Shown here in pieces: positions 11,486 to 25,400 of a stretch of 64,000 nucleotides of DNA (positions are counted from its first letter, which is position 1; the number at the start of each line of letters is the position of its first letter). The stretch comes from Ascidia mentula (lineage: Eukaryota > Chordata > Ascidiacea > Phlebobranchia > Ascidiidae), in contig OX387200.1 in the NCBI GenBank assembly GCA_947561715.1, positions 19,718,501 to 19,782,500 of the forward strand, read 5' to 3'. Made by a program: the position numbers and the translations under genes. A model generated the notes under the pieces. The model saw only the letters and a program-made list of their open reading frames with translations, did not search any database and was not told where the DNA came from.

Positions 11486-14400
11486 CGTTATGGTTGTCAT
11501 TCCTTCTTTAAAACAAATCTTTCACGCCGAGAGGATCGGAGGTCAGAAGGGCGGTACCAACTATAAAGTGCCCCGGGATTCAACTTGACTCATATATCCG
11601 TGATTTCGCAATCACATTTTTTTAATTCCTACGACATAATTCGTACAGAACGAATGCATTGATTACAAACCACACGACAACCATTTTTCATTGTAAGGGC
11701 AAAGATGGCATTGGGAACACGGGGCATTTGAATGGCGGCGGAAAGGAAATTTAGTGATGTTAAATTATATTCAAGCCACTTTCACCGACCTTTAAATAGT
11801 TTAAATTGTGATTCCAATGTATGTTTCATTATGAAATGTAAGGTTTATTTTTCTTTGTTAAAGTCGTAAAGATGTAGTGTTTGCGACAAAATGCATGTAA
11901 TTTGCAAAAATATTTAGTGCAATCATTTTCTGTGTCAGATTCGTAAAGTCAGGTAAACAGCCCCAAGACCAACGTAAACTGTAGATCCGGTATTTTTCGT
12001 ATAATATACCAGTCCACACACAATATTGTCGACCCTATCTACGTGGTTGATACATTTTACTACGATCTGTGCCTACATGATTGTTCGAGGCATGTGCTTT
12101 GTATAGTATTTGTTTTACCCTGTGCGTTTTTAAAGCGCCTTGTTTAAAATCTTTGCCCCCAATTTTACTGCTGAATCGTATGCGTTTGTTCTTATCTTTC
12201 CCATATCTGCGCGTGAATACGCATTTTGTTTACGATTATGTTCGTGCACATGCAACCCAAAAATAAAACTTATGCGCGCCATTCCTTACTGTTGCTCGCA
12301 AGTCAATGACTCAACTATCGTGTAAGTAACGTGTCCACGTTAGCTTTCGGACAAACAACTTCAAGGCGTAAAATGAAAGAAACACAAAAGTACAAGACAT
12401 GCCAACGACCATGTATGTCGCTGATTTAATGGAATCAAATCGATTGGCGCGTTACGTAATTGCCCAGGTGTGTTTCGAGTGCGCATTGCTTTTCTCTCGG
12501 CGCAAACAGGCTTTTCTGTTTTGCCAAATGGACGATGTATCATAATCGAATTACACTCGCCGTTTCCAAGCGTCTTCTTCGAGATTTGTAAGAAAATGTT
12601 CACGGGATCCTCAGGGGACGCGGCGGGTGATTGAAAACTCGAATCCGGGCAACTTCGGAGGTCAAGCTGGAAATTCAACCCCCTTCCCGGACTTGCTGAC
12701 TGGATGACTAAGAGGTGCGGTTACAGATAGGAAGTATTGTAACAATAACATCACGCGGTATTTGGTTTAGGAGAAAGAAATAACGCAAAATTGAATGTTT
12801 TGCACAGCGTTTATTTAAAAACCTGCAATCAACGGCGCAACTTTAGACAGTTTCTCTAGACACTAGCTTAGTAGTTCAAAATTGTGCCAGAGATGAATTA
12901 TAATACCTTTTAGTCATTTATTCATAATTTGTCGGTACGTTCAGTACGTGGTGAAAAGCCACTTCGATCTTTAATTTAAGACTTTCATCCGTGTTTTAGG
13001 GTTTTATCGGTCACACAAAATGACGCGAAGGACCGCATTTCGAATTTGCAAGGGATATAAAGTAAACAGAAAGTTTTGCCAGACGGTAAGCTTGATTACG
13101 CAATAAACTTGTTTAAATTAACTTTTACACAAAATCAATAACGTCATGTGCTTTTGGAAAGTGTTTAATAAAAGAAATGATCATTTAATATATTAATATC
13201 CAGGGTTTTCGTTATTACATATTTACAAGCATTTTGGTCATCCGCTTTGAAATGTTCTTGCTTAATATACACACATACATATTAAATAGCATTTATGCAC
13301 ATTTATTTGTCTGTCTTTGGATTGAAGAGAAAATATAACTTGGCCATGACAGCCTTGAGGTATTAATACAGAGCCAGATTTTCTTCAAATATATATTTCT
13401 CCCTATGGACAGCTTTAGTTTCTCTGTGGAAATAAAAAGAGGTGGTGAAAATTGTCGCTCAGGCCTAAAAGGCTCCTTGTGAAATGTGGTTGTGAAGGGG
13501 GAGATTTTTAAATTAATGTACTTTACAAATATCACCAACAATCACCGTTCTTCGGAAAAAAGCATTTTCCAGTTCGCAAAGAATTTTTCGCCGCCCACAC
13601 ATATATCTCTCATACAAAAAACATGCCATCACAACGAAAAGGAAGAAAGGTGTTTTTTATAGGTTGTTGGATTTTAATGACTTGCTTGAAAACGCGTAAA
13701 CTGTCGACAATGTTTGTTGTTTTGACTTTTATGAATAAGTGTAACGACCAAACTATGACATAAGTTAATGTTGTAAAAACTAAATGTACCGTGGTCTAAC
13801 ATTAGGTTTATACCTGACAAAGCGTAATAGAACACATTTATTCATGTGTATTACAAATAAGCGTTGCCCGGCCAGTGGCCGCGAAGCCCATATAGGTCAG
13901 TTGCATACAGTTTGTGTGAACTCACCTTTCGAGGTAGCTGACGACCTAATATCCGAGGGGCAAGAAAGGTTGAAACATCATATCCATTTATAAAAATATA
14001 TATAAAACAAATCTCATCGTAGCGGAAATAACCTGTGATATCAGTCCCCGAAAGAAGTGTTATTAAACGTGGGTCGTGAAATAAAAATCTAGGAAACCAA
14101 TGTTGTAAATCACAAAGATCATGCAGATCGTAGTAGACATTTCTTCAAATTGGTTGCACCCGACGCGGGAAATGTGGCGACTTTAAACGTTTTCACAGAC
14201 GGTTTATTTTGCCACAAGTCGTGTTTATCGTCACGCTAGGGCAGGTGTAACTGGATCACCTATGGTAATGGATCCAGTGCTTAACGCGGTTCGGTGCCAT
14301 TCCAAAGCGCACAAAACGTCACACACTAACTCTCCCTGGTTCAATGAGCTCTTATGCGGTCAAAATAAAAGCCCTCCTTAAGCCCCAAGCAGCTAATGGT

Positions 14401-16439
14401 GACACCTTAGCTGCCCCACAACAAGCACTAAATAGGTTAATAATGTTTCTATTATATTACAAAAACCACATAAGATAATGTCGTATAAAGTAACCATCAG
14501 TGGCGTCGTTGCGTTGGGAAACACAAGTGCGTGCATGCAATCATCGATTTATCGTGCGTGGCTCCAAGTCGGGTATTGCCTTGAGCGCATTATCGCCCAC
14601 ACTGCGGCACTTCGTTTGCGAGGGTCGCTTATTATGAGTGATCGGTGGTCGCGGGGTTGTAAGTTTGGAAGTGGAGGCGTGGACAGGAAAGTATGTTTTA
14701 ACCGCCGAGGTTCCGACTCCGAGGAATTCTGCCGATTATGGCTTGATTTTAGCCCAGAATAGGAGTTGCTCAAGACGTTAAGCAGCAAAAGAACACAGGA
14801 AAAGAGTGCATTCTGTTGCATAGCTTGTTTTTTGGCTCAATGTCGTAGCTGGATTCGTTGAAGTAATCGTCATTGCAATACTGAGCTTGACTGACGACGT
14901 TTTTCTCGAGGTTGCAGGCAAAAGTCAAGGGACATGGTAAAAAGTGAGAAACGACACCGTGATTTTAGCTGTCAGGCACACGGCGTTGTTGCAATAAATA
15001 TTATCAGTAAAACTAAAAAAATATTCGATTTATTTTCCATCGTGGTTCGTATTAACGATGATTGCTTTATTAGAATTTGCCACAACTTCTTGTGTAACGC
15101 ATTGGTGCAGCAATTATCGTCAATTGATCGATCGCACTTAAACGTTGGACGTACGGGAGTATAATTTATAGATGAAGATTGCTGCATATTGCTCCCATGG
15201 GAAAATAAATATATTGTTTTAGAAAAGGCGCCAAATTCGTCTGTTTGAACATTGCTGTAAAACACAGGGGGCGTATATTACCTTGTGTCTGAAAGGTATT
15301 TTATAACCAACTCTTTTTAGTAGTCGTCATTTTTTTGGACTGATATTTTAGCTCTGTACAACGTTTTGTTTCGGTTAAATGTGCCCTGTATGATTTGCCA
15401 TTTGAGGCCATCAGAAAACACGGTTTGAAGGTCAAACCGCACATGCACTAACCACGAAAGCAGTAAAGCAAATCGCAGCAGCACCTGAAATATTTACGAG
15501 AAAATATGCCAACCGTTTTTCTTGCGTATCCATTTTTCATGCGCCCGGCTTTCTTCCGATGTTGTGGCGTTTTAGGAGGTTGTGCAAATAGCGTTTTGGC
15601 GTGAGGACGTTAACGCTGTAAAATGTTAAGGTGAGTGCTTCCGTTGTGATTCTGGCAGACCGCAAATACGTACAAGGATATCTAAGTATGTTCAAAATAG
15701 TTTGTTTATATGGACAGGAATACGTAGGGGTTGAAGAAATAAAAGAAAAGTGTGTTCATCGGAAATAGTGTTAATGTGGGGATGTTTTCCGTATTCCCTT
15801 TTATTTCATATGTTAGGCGCTGGACGGAGTAAACACGCCAGAAAACGCGCAGAAGATCGATCCTAAATGATTTACCGCTTGACGATGGGACAATTCGCAG
15901 CTGAAAATGTGGGACTTGAACTGGCAAAAGGTTTTTTCTTACTCGCCCTGTATGCGTGTTTTTTGCCAATTGATCGTGTGTTAGGAACACATAGCGTAAA
16001 TAGCCCTTTAAATGCATATAATTTCACGCACTGTTCCACAAGTCAAGTCTGACAACCTATGGAATGGTGGAGATGTTATCTATGATCAATAATAACCAAA
16101 TAGCCGCCAGCGTTCGTCGAAAGGGCGCGAGTCTAGCGAAACATTTGCCGCAAGTCTGAAACCATAACCTCCCTGTGTCACGCGACAGAAAACTGAGTGT
16201 ATCCGGGCGTTACATAATATTAGGCACTGGGAAAATTTACTGTTGAGATCCGATTTGCTTTTCTATCCGTGTAATTGCCCGAAGAGTGAAGAAAGCAGGA
16301 CGTAATGTCGCGAAACACTGTCGTTGTTACGTGAGCGGCAGCCACCGACGAGCAGCTGTTGACGTTGCACGAAATTACGTCTGTCAAGTCCGATTGCGGA
16401 TACCTTCCAGCTGGAGTGTAGACGCACCAAATCGTCGTC
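11486..16439. other. Intergenic region between netrin-G-like gene and sodium channel
   Basis: No coding exon could be supported. Open frames of up to about 100 codons occur on both strands (for example near 12.4-12.7, 14.5-14.8 and 15.7-16.0 kb), but they show no recognisable domain, signal peptide or phase-compatible splice chain. A potential polyadenylation signal AATAAA lies near 12262, which would give the netrin-G-like gene a long 3' UTR. The last part should hold the sodium-channel promoter. Confidence 0.5.
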
Positions 16440-19400
16440 ATGGCGATGATACGGGGACGTAAAATGAAAGTCGCCGAAAAGAAGCAGTTTGCTGGCGCAA
16501 CACCATACAAGGTATATATTTATTTGCACTTGTGTGACTTTGCACCTTTACATGCTTCGTGAACACCTTTGTATAAATTCTCGTATGATATGAGATATAT
16601 GGTGGAACGTCAAGCACCTTCCAAAATGCTAACATGATACGTTGTTACCATTTATTTATCAGATATAATAACACTAACAAAGCGTTACATGAAGTTATAT
16701 GGCTTACTGACAAATAGAGTTCATGTCTCTTCTGTAAAAGAACGGACGTTATACAAGTTGACCTAATTGTGTACATATTTATGAGTGCATTTTGTTGTTA
16801 TGTTTTTTCGATGTAAGAAGAGCTCTTTTTGTTACTGCTTCAGTGAACGCTATTCATTTACCGCAAACTTATCTTTAATGTTTTGATGAACAATTTTCCA
16901 AGCTTTTTACTTTAACTAGCTGGGGTATTGAGTCGCATCGTAGGTTGATCATCATTTTATTAGAGGTGTTTACGTTTTCAGAAAACCCTGGTCTCACACA
17001 AAACGCGTTTCTCAAAGGCACTAGCGAATGCGGTTGTAGTTAACACAATCTATTTTAACTGTATCAGACGAGACTAACCGCGAGTTCACAGATCATGATT
17101 TTGTGTAAACCTTGCAGTGCAAGAGGTGCGCAAAATAGTTTTAACGTTGGTGGCTGAAACCTTGTTCACCCATGCTGCAAACCCAAAGATCACAGGTGCT
17201 TGTGGTCGCCGCTGTTCCTTCGCCGAACCGATTAATTTGCAATCATCCCCCAAGACAAGTGGTCTCAATAGGATTTAGAAACAATTGAGTGCGTGCGACC
17301 TTCTTAACAAAACGATGTTTTTTACATGTTTACGGTAAGGGTAATGGAATTTGTAGTAAGCGGAAAATGTCACAGCCAGTGAGTCGCGCAATGTAACGGT
17401 TCACCAGCCCTCAGTTTAACGCTGATCTAGTCGCACCACGGTCCTTGCATTAGGAGAAGATATTATCCAACGGTTCGCCGTACTTCACTTGGTGCAACTG
17501 ACAAAGCAGAGCTATTCACAACTTCCTCCAAATTATTCCGTTAGAACTGACACGCAGTTTTCTAGCCAGAAAAGTCAGACCAGTGACTGGAGATGATAGT
17601 TTTTCGGCCAGCTGGGTAGCTTTTGGCAGGCGATCGAAGGCGAATCGTTAGCTGCGGTTAACTTTGGCCTGTTGACTAGTTTACCATCAGGAAAAGAGAA
17701 GTTCAAAGCGTGTCGCCAAGGTAAAGGGAGAAAAGTGTGGAAGGGTAATGAGCTTTATTCCCGACAACGCGCTGTTCGTTGGATGGTACAGAGATCGAAG
17801 CCGGAAGGAGCTGAAACCCGTGAGTGTTTGTGACGTTGTACAGAACAACAGTGCACAAGGTTGTGACGCTGTACTTAGCAACCGTGAAAAAAGTGCATAA
17901 ACTCTACTGGTTGCCTGCTTTGGGACCAATCTTGTCAACACCGTTAATAAAGTACCTTTGCAACGTTTGTTGCACTCTTCACACATAACCGAGCACATTT
18001 CGCTGGTACATTTGCATTCGACGTAACTTTGCAAGACCAGCAACGTGTCGATATTATAAGTCAGATATTAGAGAATTTAATTGAATCCGTGGCAGTTACA
18101 GAAACACTCAATTGTCGCACGAATTTTATCTTTATTTGGTCAAGGTAGTAATTGTAAGTTATTCAGTGCGCGTAATGTGTGGGCGATATAGGTGGAAGTG
18201 ACGACATGTTATTAAAAGATATCCTGAACTGTGTGCTATGTCCTATTTTGCCTGCATGGCAAAAGAGCAGCCAAAAAAACGGGACAACCATGTGTGCCAA
18301 CTAAGCCCCAATTTAGAGCCGCTATAGAACAACAACCTACAACACATAATGTTGATTCTATCCATCTGGATAAATACTGATTCAATTCACAATCTTCTTC
18401 ACATTTGACTAACTGGTTACATATGCAACACTTGCAGTTAATGCCTCTGGCCAGACTGAAGGAACAACGACGTCTAACCATTGGCTATTCGTCCTCACCT
18501 GAACAAGTTCTGACGGCCATCGATGACCCCGACCCTTACTACAAGGACAAGAAGGTATCCACTGACTCGTAACACAGACCCTACGTGGCGATGACGTAAT
18601 GCGTCGGCGGGTGCGCGTTTTTGCTTTGAAAAGACTTTTGTTTAGCCGGACAGAGTCGATCAAGCCTTACCGTATTGTTGTAAGGTGAGCGCTGGAGTTT
18701 GGTCACTTTTCAACAAAGTGCGGACATTTGTAACACGTTCGGGTGTTCTACTTTAAGGAATGGAGTCCAATTTCAACGAATGCGTTTCATAAATCGCAAT
18801 TATACGCAAAGCATTGATATTAATTATTGCAAAGAAATCATATTTATTTATCGACCCAAATACTGATTGTTCGGCCCACTATGGATTTATTTGTATTTCA
18901 AATTTAAGATACAAAACCTGATAATCTGTTTCTTTAAAAACGGTGATATTAATGTGTAAAGTGGTAAATTTGGTGATTAAGGTATTTTTCAGTCATCGCT
19001 TTATGTATTCGAAAAACCGTAAAAAAAGCAAATTAAAAAAAAAATTCAAATAACTTTTTTGGGGTAATTAATTCAGATGTTAAAGACTTGTGGTCGTAAA
19101 CCCATTAGATACAATACTATAAACTTTAACAAATTGTTTTCTTTTAGTTTCAAACAAGTAAGTGATAAATTGTTTGAGGTTTCTGTCATGTTTTCAGACC
19201 TTCCTGGTGTTAAACCGAGATCGTCAGATATATCGTTTCAGTGAAGAAAAATCCTTGTTTTTGTTGGGAAGAAGTAGCAGAATACGAATGACTTTCATCA
19301 AAATTCTTATCAACAAATATCCTTGTTTTGAACTTGTACATTTCTTTAAGTTTATCACAAACCGTAGTTTATCATGAAACTTTTAGTAGCAATTAAGCCA

Positions 19401-22400
19401 TAGTAATCAGTGATCTACAGGCAGTGTACACGCTGGCAAGACCGTTCTCAGTCACCAGCTGCACTAATGAGACCCGATATGTTGAAAGAGTGTGCACTGT
19501 CTGCAGCTCTGAATGATCACATTTTTTTAAATTTGTTTCTGTATGGTGGTAGAATTTTCATGTGCACAGTAATCAACTTTAAATTGTTTTGTTTCACGAG
19601 ATCGTTGTCGATTGATCGTTGCGTGTGCAAAAAAAAATCCTTAGCATTTTGCGTCACGTGGTTCAATGGAATCGTTATAACGACTATCCTTCTAAATTGC
19701 CTGGTGATGATGTTAAATGGAAATGAGAAGCCGCAGTGGTCGGAAAAATATGTCGAGTAAGTTTCAACTAGCTATTTATCTTTTACTAACTTATCTTTTT
19801 CTTTAATTTACATGTTTGAATGTATCTGTGTTGAAACACTACTATACGCACTCAAACTGCTGAAATCTCGCAGCCCGGGCGATAAATCAGCGACCTAAGG
19901 TTATAAGTGGACCAAAGTACCACACTGACTCACGCTCCTGATGAGATTTGAACTATAAACCTAGAATACCCAGGTTTATAAGTTCAAATCTTACCAGGAG
20001 CGTGAGTCAGTAATAAGTAACTTTGATCCAGTTTAGGCTGTGAAGCCTTGAACAAACATTTAACACGGATCCATAAGAAATTGCCAGTTGTGCGATCATT
20101 TCTTTAACAAATATAGAAAAACTCATGGAAATAATCGTCAACTTTTTGCAGGAATGTATTCACGGCCATTTACACGATAGAAATGATCGTGAAGATTGTG
20201 GGTCGGGGATTTGCTCTGCACACTTTTAGCTACCTGAGAGATCCCTGGAATTGGATTGACTTCGTTGTAATTATTGCCGCGTAAGTTCTTTCATTATGTA
20301 AGTTCTTTCAAACGATTTCGGGGCGAGGTCGTATTTGTTTGTGACATAATTAGGGCAACTAAATTTAGTTTATTCTGTAAGTAAGATGCTCGTTTTCGAA
20401 ACGAAAATACAGCCTTCCAGCACTCTTAGTTGGTTATTGGACAAAAAATTAGTATTTAAAAGCATAAGTCATGGGTTGCGACTTTGCTTCTTTTGCCTTT
20501 GAGTCCAAAAGTTGCAGAAGCTTTTGTATTGCAAGCAGATATGCAATATTTATGCATGTTTCTGCGAGAGTGAGGGCAAACTACTCTCTGGCGGTTATAT
20601 CGCACGCATGCTTCCAATCGTACAAACGCTTTGTAACAAATTCTGCGAAATCGAAAACAAACGTCCTGGAGCAAAAAGGCGTGAATAATTCATCGTTGCG
20701 TTTTGGACGAAACCGCACACAGCACAGTTAGGGCGAGTACGTACCAATTTCGACTACAACCCGATGAATGTGCATATTATTTGTGAATATGTTCGCCGCA
20801 TGTTATGTAAAATATAGCATAAAAGATCTGGTTGCATTGTATATAGCGTCCCAGATGTTAAACACGCCGCTAAAAACCGCGTAATCGTAAAAGTGGGAAT
20901 AGTTCCAACGATAAATAAGCCCCAAAAGGCCAAGTATTGAACATTTTGTCGCAGTGTAAGCATGACTAGCGCTGTTTATGTGATGCCCAGCAAACTTATC
21001 TGTTTATCTTTTGTGAAGATACGTGCTCATTTTGCTGAATCAACTTCCCACTACGGGCTCCTCTTCATTGAGCAGCCTGACATTCCTCCGCGCCATTCGA
21101 GTCCTCCGGGTTTTCAAAACTGTCTCAGTCATTCCAGGTACTTTAGTATTGATTGAAATTTGTCGCATGTCCCTCACGCCGATGGTAAACTGGTTTCGCT
21201 TCAAGTCAGGGGAGTCAGGGGAATCAGTATCGTATATAAGTAAGCAGAGTGCCCAAGAAGTAGTGACGCACAGAAAAAAACAACATTAATCTGGCAGTAC
21301 AAAGCAAACAACATTTTTTGTTTTGGGAGCCAGACACGGCTTGCTGGATGAACTAGCTTTGCGGGTCTGAACCAGACCGCAGGCCATAGATTGGTGACCC
21401 CTGCTTTTAAGTCACACGAGGCAAGATAAGCGTAGTACACAACACACGTTGTTACTAATGGCCCAGTGGTTTGTGATAAATATACACCTTGTGAAGGCAC
21501 CTCAAACCTTTGTTTTGAACTATGGACATTGTTAATGTCACTCGTATATTGTTGATAATCAGCGAAAATTCAAATGTTGAAAACTACGAGAAAACATTTC
21601 CAATAAATTAGTTTCACTCACACAATACTGCGATTCTCAATCTAAAAAGAAAACAATATCTCATATTTTAACCGTTCCTTCGTGCAACAGGGCTTCGAAT
21701 GATTGTGTCGGCTCTCGTCGCTTCGACCAAGGCACTGAAAGATGTGATGCTGCTCAGTCTCATGGGTTTCTCCATGTTCTCGCTGGTCGGTATTCAGGTT
21801 TTTCGCGGCACTTTGAGACAAAAGTGTGTCCTACTACCCCCGTGGATGTTTCCTCCACCTCCAAATTGCACGGATGCCAGGTGATAATAGTTGTACCATA
21901 AAAACAAATAAGAGCCCCAAATATCCCAATGAACTTTACTCTTATATGTTTTGCTTTTTTCTGTACAGCCTTTCTCAAAATACAAAACAGAAATAATGGA
22001 AACGTGCTGAATATGAAATTATATGAGACTGTTTAGGCTGTTGTGTTTTGTCATAGGAATCATTATAACCGCGTTAGGTGTTTCATTTTGGGGCAAATAA
22101 AGTTTATCTATTGAACAACTGTAGTTTATTGAAATGTTTTATAAGACATACCAATGTTTTGGGGTTGGTTTTGCTCATTAATTTATTTTACCCCAGCTTG
22201 TAATTGGTGGATTTTTTTTGTCATTTGTAGTAATTGGACATTATCTGAGAACCCTTCGTGCTCTTTGTCGAATTACTACGGAGACGAAGTCCTGACTTCT
22301 TTCGGAATCGCCGCCCATGGTGAAATGCAATACCTTTATGATCAGATTCGAAGGTAAGAAAATGTAAATTGATTGTTTCCCTGAATGTTTTTTGCGTGAA

Positions 22401-25400
22401 ACCAAACCTAGCGTTCTTTTAAGAATATTTAATTTCTTTGAAAAGTTGAACGAAATTATTAGCGCAGTTTTAAAAATATTTTTTGCCAGTGCTTACCATA
22501 AAATTCTCAGTCATGCAACAATGAATTCAAAGACTTTTGTATTGCGTTTTTTTTAGCGTATTAAGGTTTGCAGTAGAACATTCTAATGCCACAGCCGGCA
22601 CCGAAGCCTACCTACAGGATTCGAAACTGCGTCTTTTTTCAAATTTTGAACAACATGACGATGTGGTTGTTAATACTTATTGTTGATAGGAATGATGTTG
22701 TGTATTCTGCAAACTTCTGCTCTGGCTGTACTGTACATGGTAGTGAGCTCTCTAGAATAATTTATTTTTAAATACGTATAAGGCAAGCGAAAAATAAATA
22801 AATAAATAGGCACAAAATATATGTTAGGGTGGCAGCAGTACAAAGAACTTGGTTCACAGTCAGTACGCGAAAGTGCGACCTCGTAGCAAAATAAGGAACT
22901 TAATAATTATTTAGCGATCATAAATAGAAATATAAAACTGAGCAGGTAGGCGAAAAGAAGTCGGCAATGTGTTGCGGTTATTGAGTGTCGTAACTGTAGA
23001 GTCGCCCCCTGATCCCGTCTTCGAATATTGCGCATCCGACTCGCTTTTGTTTTGGCAGTTCGATATCAACAAGATCTCTGAAGTGGCAATTCATTGCAGC
23101 GTCGATCTCCTTTAAAAAACATTTGCGATAATAATGTCATGCTGTTCTGTTACAAGATTGTGTTGTCGCGGTAAGGCATGCTGTGGCGGAATTTTTTTGT
23201 ATTTCTGAAAGGGGGCACTCTGTATAAACAGTGTTAGGCCCTGATCGATAATACGAAGGTTAACTGGGTATTTGCAAAGGTCGCGGTTTGTCTATGTTTG
23301 GTATTTGAACTGCCTCAGTTGACTATGCGTGAAGCTTACTTGCCGGAAAATGCGCATGGAAATCATTGTGGCATAAAAATTAACTTACGTCGTTTGAAAG
23401 CGTGTTTTGAAAGGCGAGTACCCGCAACAGACTGTAAGCATCGCTTTCCAGGGCGTCCATACATTGGACGCTAAGTCGAAGCGGGTCGCAGAGATCTGCA
23501 GATTCCTACACAAACAAATACGCCTTCATTGCAATAACCTTTTAAAGGTGACAAATGAATTAATTCTTATGGCGACTATGAACTAATTTCTTGTCATAAA
23601 CAGAGTTTTTCTCCATAAAAAGCAAGGAAATTGGGTCGCCCATACCTTGTCGCTTTTGACGTGGTGAATCCAGGGTTGGGTGGGACACCTTCTGGGTCGT
23701 TTCTACGAAATAAAAACGAAAGCAATTAAATTTGCCGCCCACAAACTTTTAAACCATGCCTTTGTGCAGTGACAGAACTTACGATGAGTCCCAGTCTGGC
23801 GTTTTGAAACCAGAGAATAATTCTGTAGAGCTCCACAGCCATGGTTGGGCCTTCGTCGTCCCAGAGGTTTTCAGTCAGCCATAGGTTTGAAATGGATTCA
23901 CTGAAGTTCATCGGGATCTGTTTTAAACGCACGTTCGTGTCAATACAGTGTCATTTCCTCACAGCCTTGTTTTTATCAGGTTGTCCAGTAAACGTATAAA
24001 CTTTCAATAGACAACTATAAAATGATCATTCGGCGTGGGACTGCGTTTTGTTCGCCTATTTGTCGGTTATCCGCCCCCAAATGTTGTTGCTTACATGGGC
24101 CTCAGTGAAAAGGTTTGGTGGCCCATGGTTTAGACAAACTTGGCCAAAACTGTTCCTATCTGACGTAACGTTGCAGGGGCCTGGTACGAAACCTTTATAT
24201 GCTTCGTGCGTGTTTAGCCTCGGTCTGAAATCACAATGTGGCGGCTTTAAACTTTGCCGCATACAAGTATTCGAAAATCACTTTCACTTGCATCAGACTT
24301 TTTCAAATATTTACCGGACGTGATGTAAAGACTATTTGTTACAAACCAAGGCCGTGGGTTCGCAGCAATAAAGCCGTGTGGTAAGTGGTGGTAATCTAAT
24401 ATTGCTGTGCAGATACGGTTAAAAACTTGTTTGTAATGTGTCAAGAAAATCACAGACTAAACTTTAAGGCCTTGTAACTTTCACTAAAATTGTTTACAAT
24501 AACATTTAATGACAAAAAGAGAAAGTAAAATAAGGTGGATTGTATAAAATGTTGTAGAAGTTATAAGCGTGCAAAAAAAGCCATAATAATATTGGTAAGC
24601 TGCAGACAGGGTGTGTACCTTTAGCGCTATCGGTTATTCGTCTCTGTTGTTTGGTACTCAGTATAGGGTACCCAACAGATCGACGTTGACCGGACAGGTA
24701 CCACAAAGTGGAATCTAGTGTGCCTGCTAGTCTACCAGCTAGCACAGTGCCACTGCAACAGCTGCACTGATAAGACCTCACAGGTCGAAACAGTGCGTGT
24801 ACACACCCTGTCTGCAGCTTACCAATAGTTATAAGCGCTTATTCAATTGAACAACAAGATAATGTTAATATTGTAAGATTAGATATATTGTCTTACCAGA
24901 ATCCGACCGTCGCTGCGGTCTTTCATTAAACCTTCAAGAGTCTGGTCCCAAATTGCGTCCAGGAAGTCGTCCACGTTGTAGTGCAAAGGAGTTGCGCATT
25001 CCAACACAGGACGGGATGATACACGAACGACACAAAGTAGAAGTCCGATGACCGACAAAAGCTTGGCTGACATTTTTGCAAAATTTCTTCTCTAAATCGT
25101 TTTTATTCTTATTCGTCGATTTACTGATTCTTTGCTCTCGTGGGGTTGTTGTCGGTGTTGGTAGTTCGCGATGCAGTGATAATTCCACATGGTTGTCCTG
25201 TCGCTTATATAGCAGAATCCGGTGATATTTTCCATCGTCACATCTAAAAATTGTCCCAAGTATCCAAGACGGAAAGTGCAATGATGTAACCGACGATCAG
25301 CGCCACCGACGCGCTTTGTATTTACAAGCCTGAATTTAGTTCGGAAGTCCTGGCACGTCGAGAAGAGGTCCACCCAAATTTAGTTGTGATTAGTCCGGAT

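Noticed and set aside
12361-12678. 105-codon minus-strand open frame
   Set aside because: No domain match and no splice partners in the intergenic region.
14478-14821. Overlapping 90-94-codon frames on both strands
   Set aside because: Frames open on both strands in a locally GC-rich patch, without start context, domain or splice partners.
17687-18043. 118-codon minus-strand open frame with Cys-rich start
   Set aside because: It lies in sodium-channel intron 1 and has no recognisable family. I found no phase-compatible exons around it, so chance is more likely.
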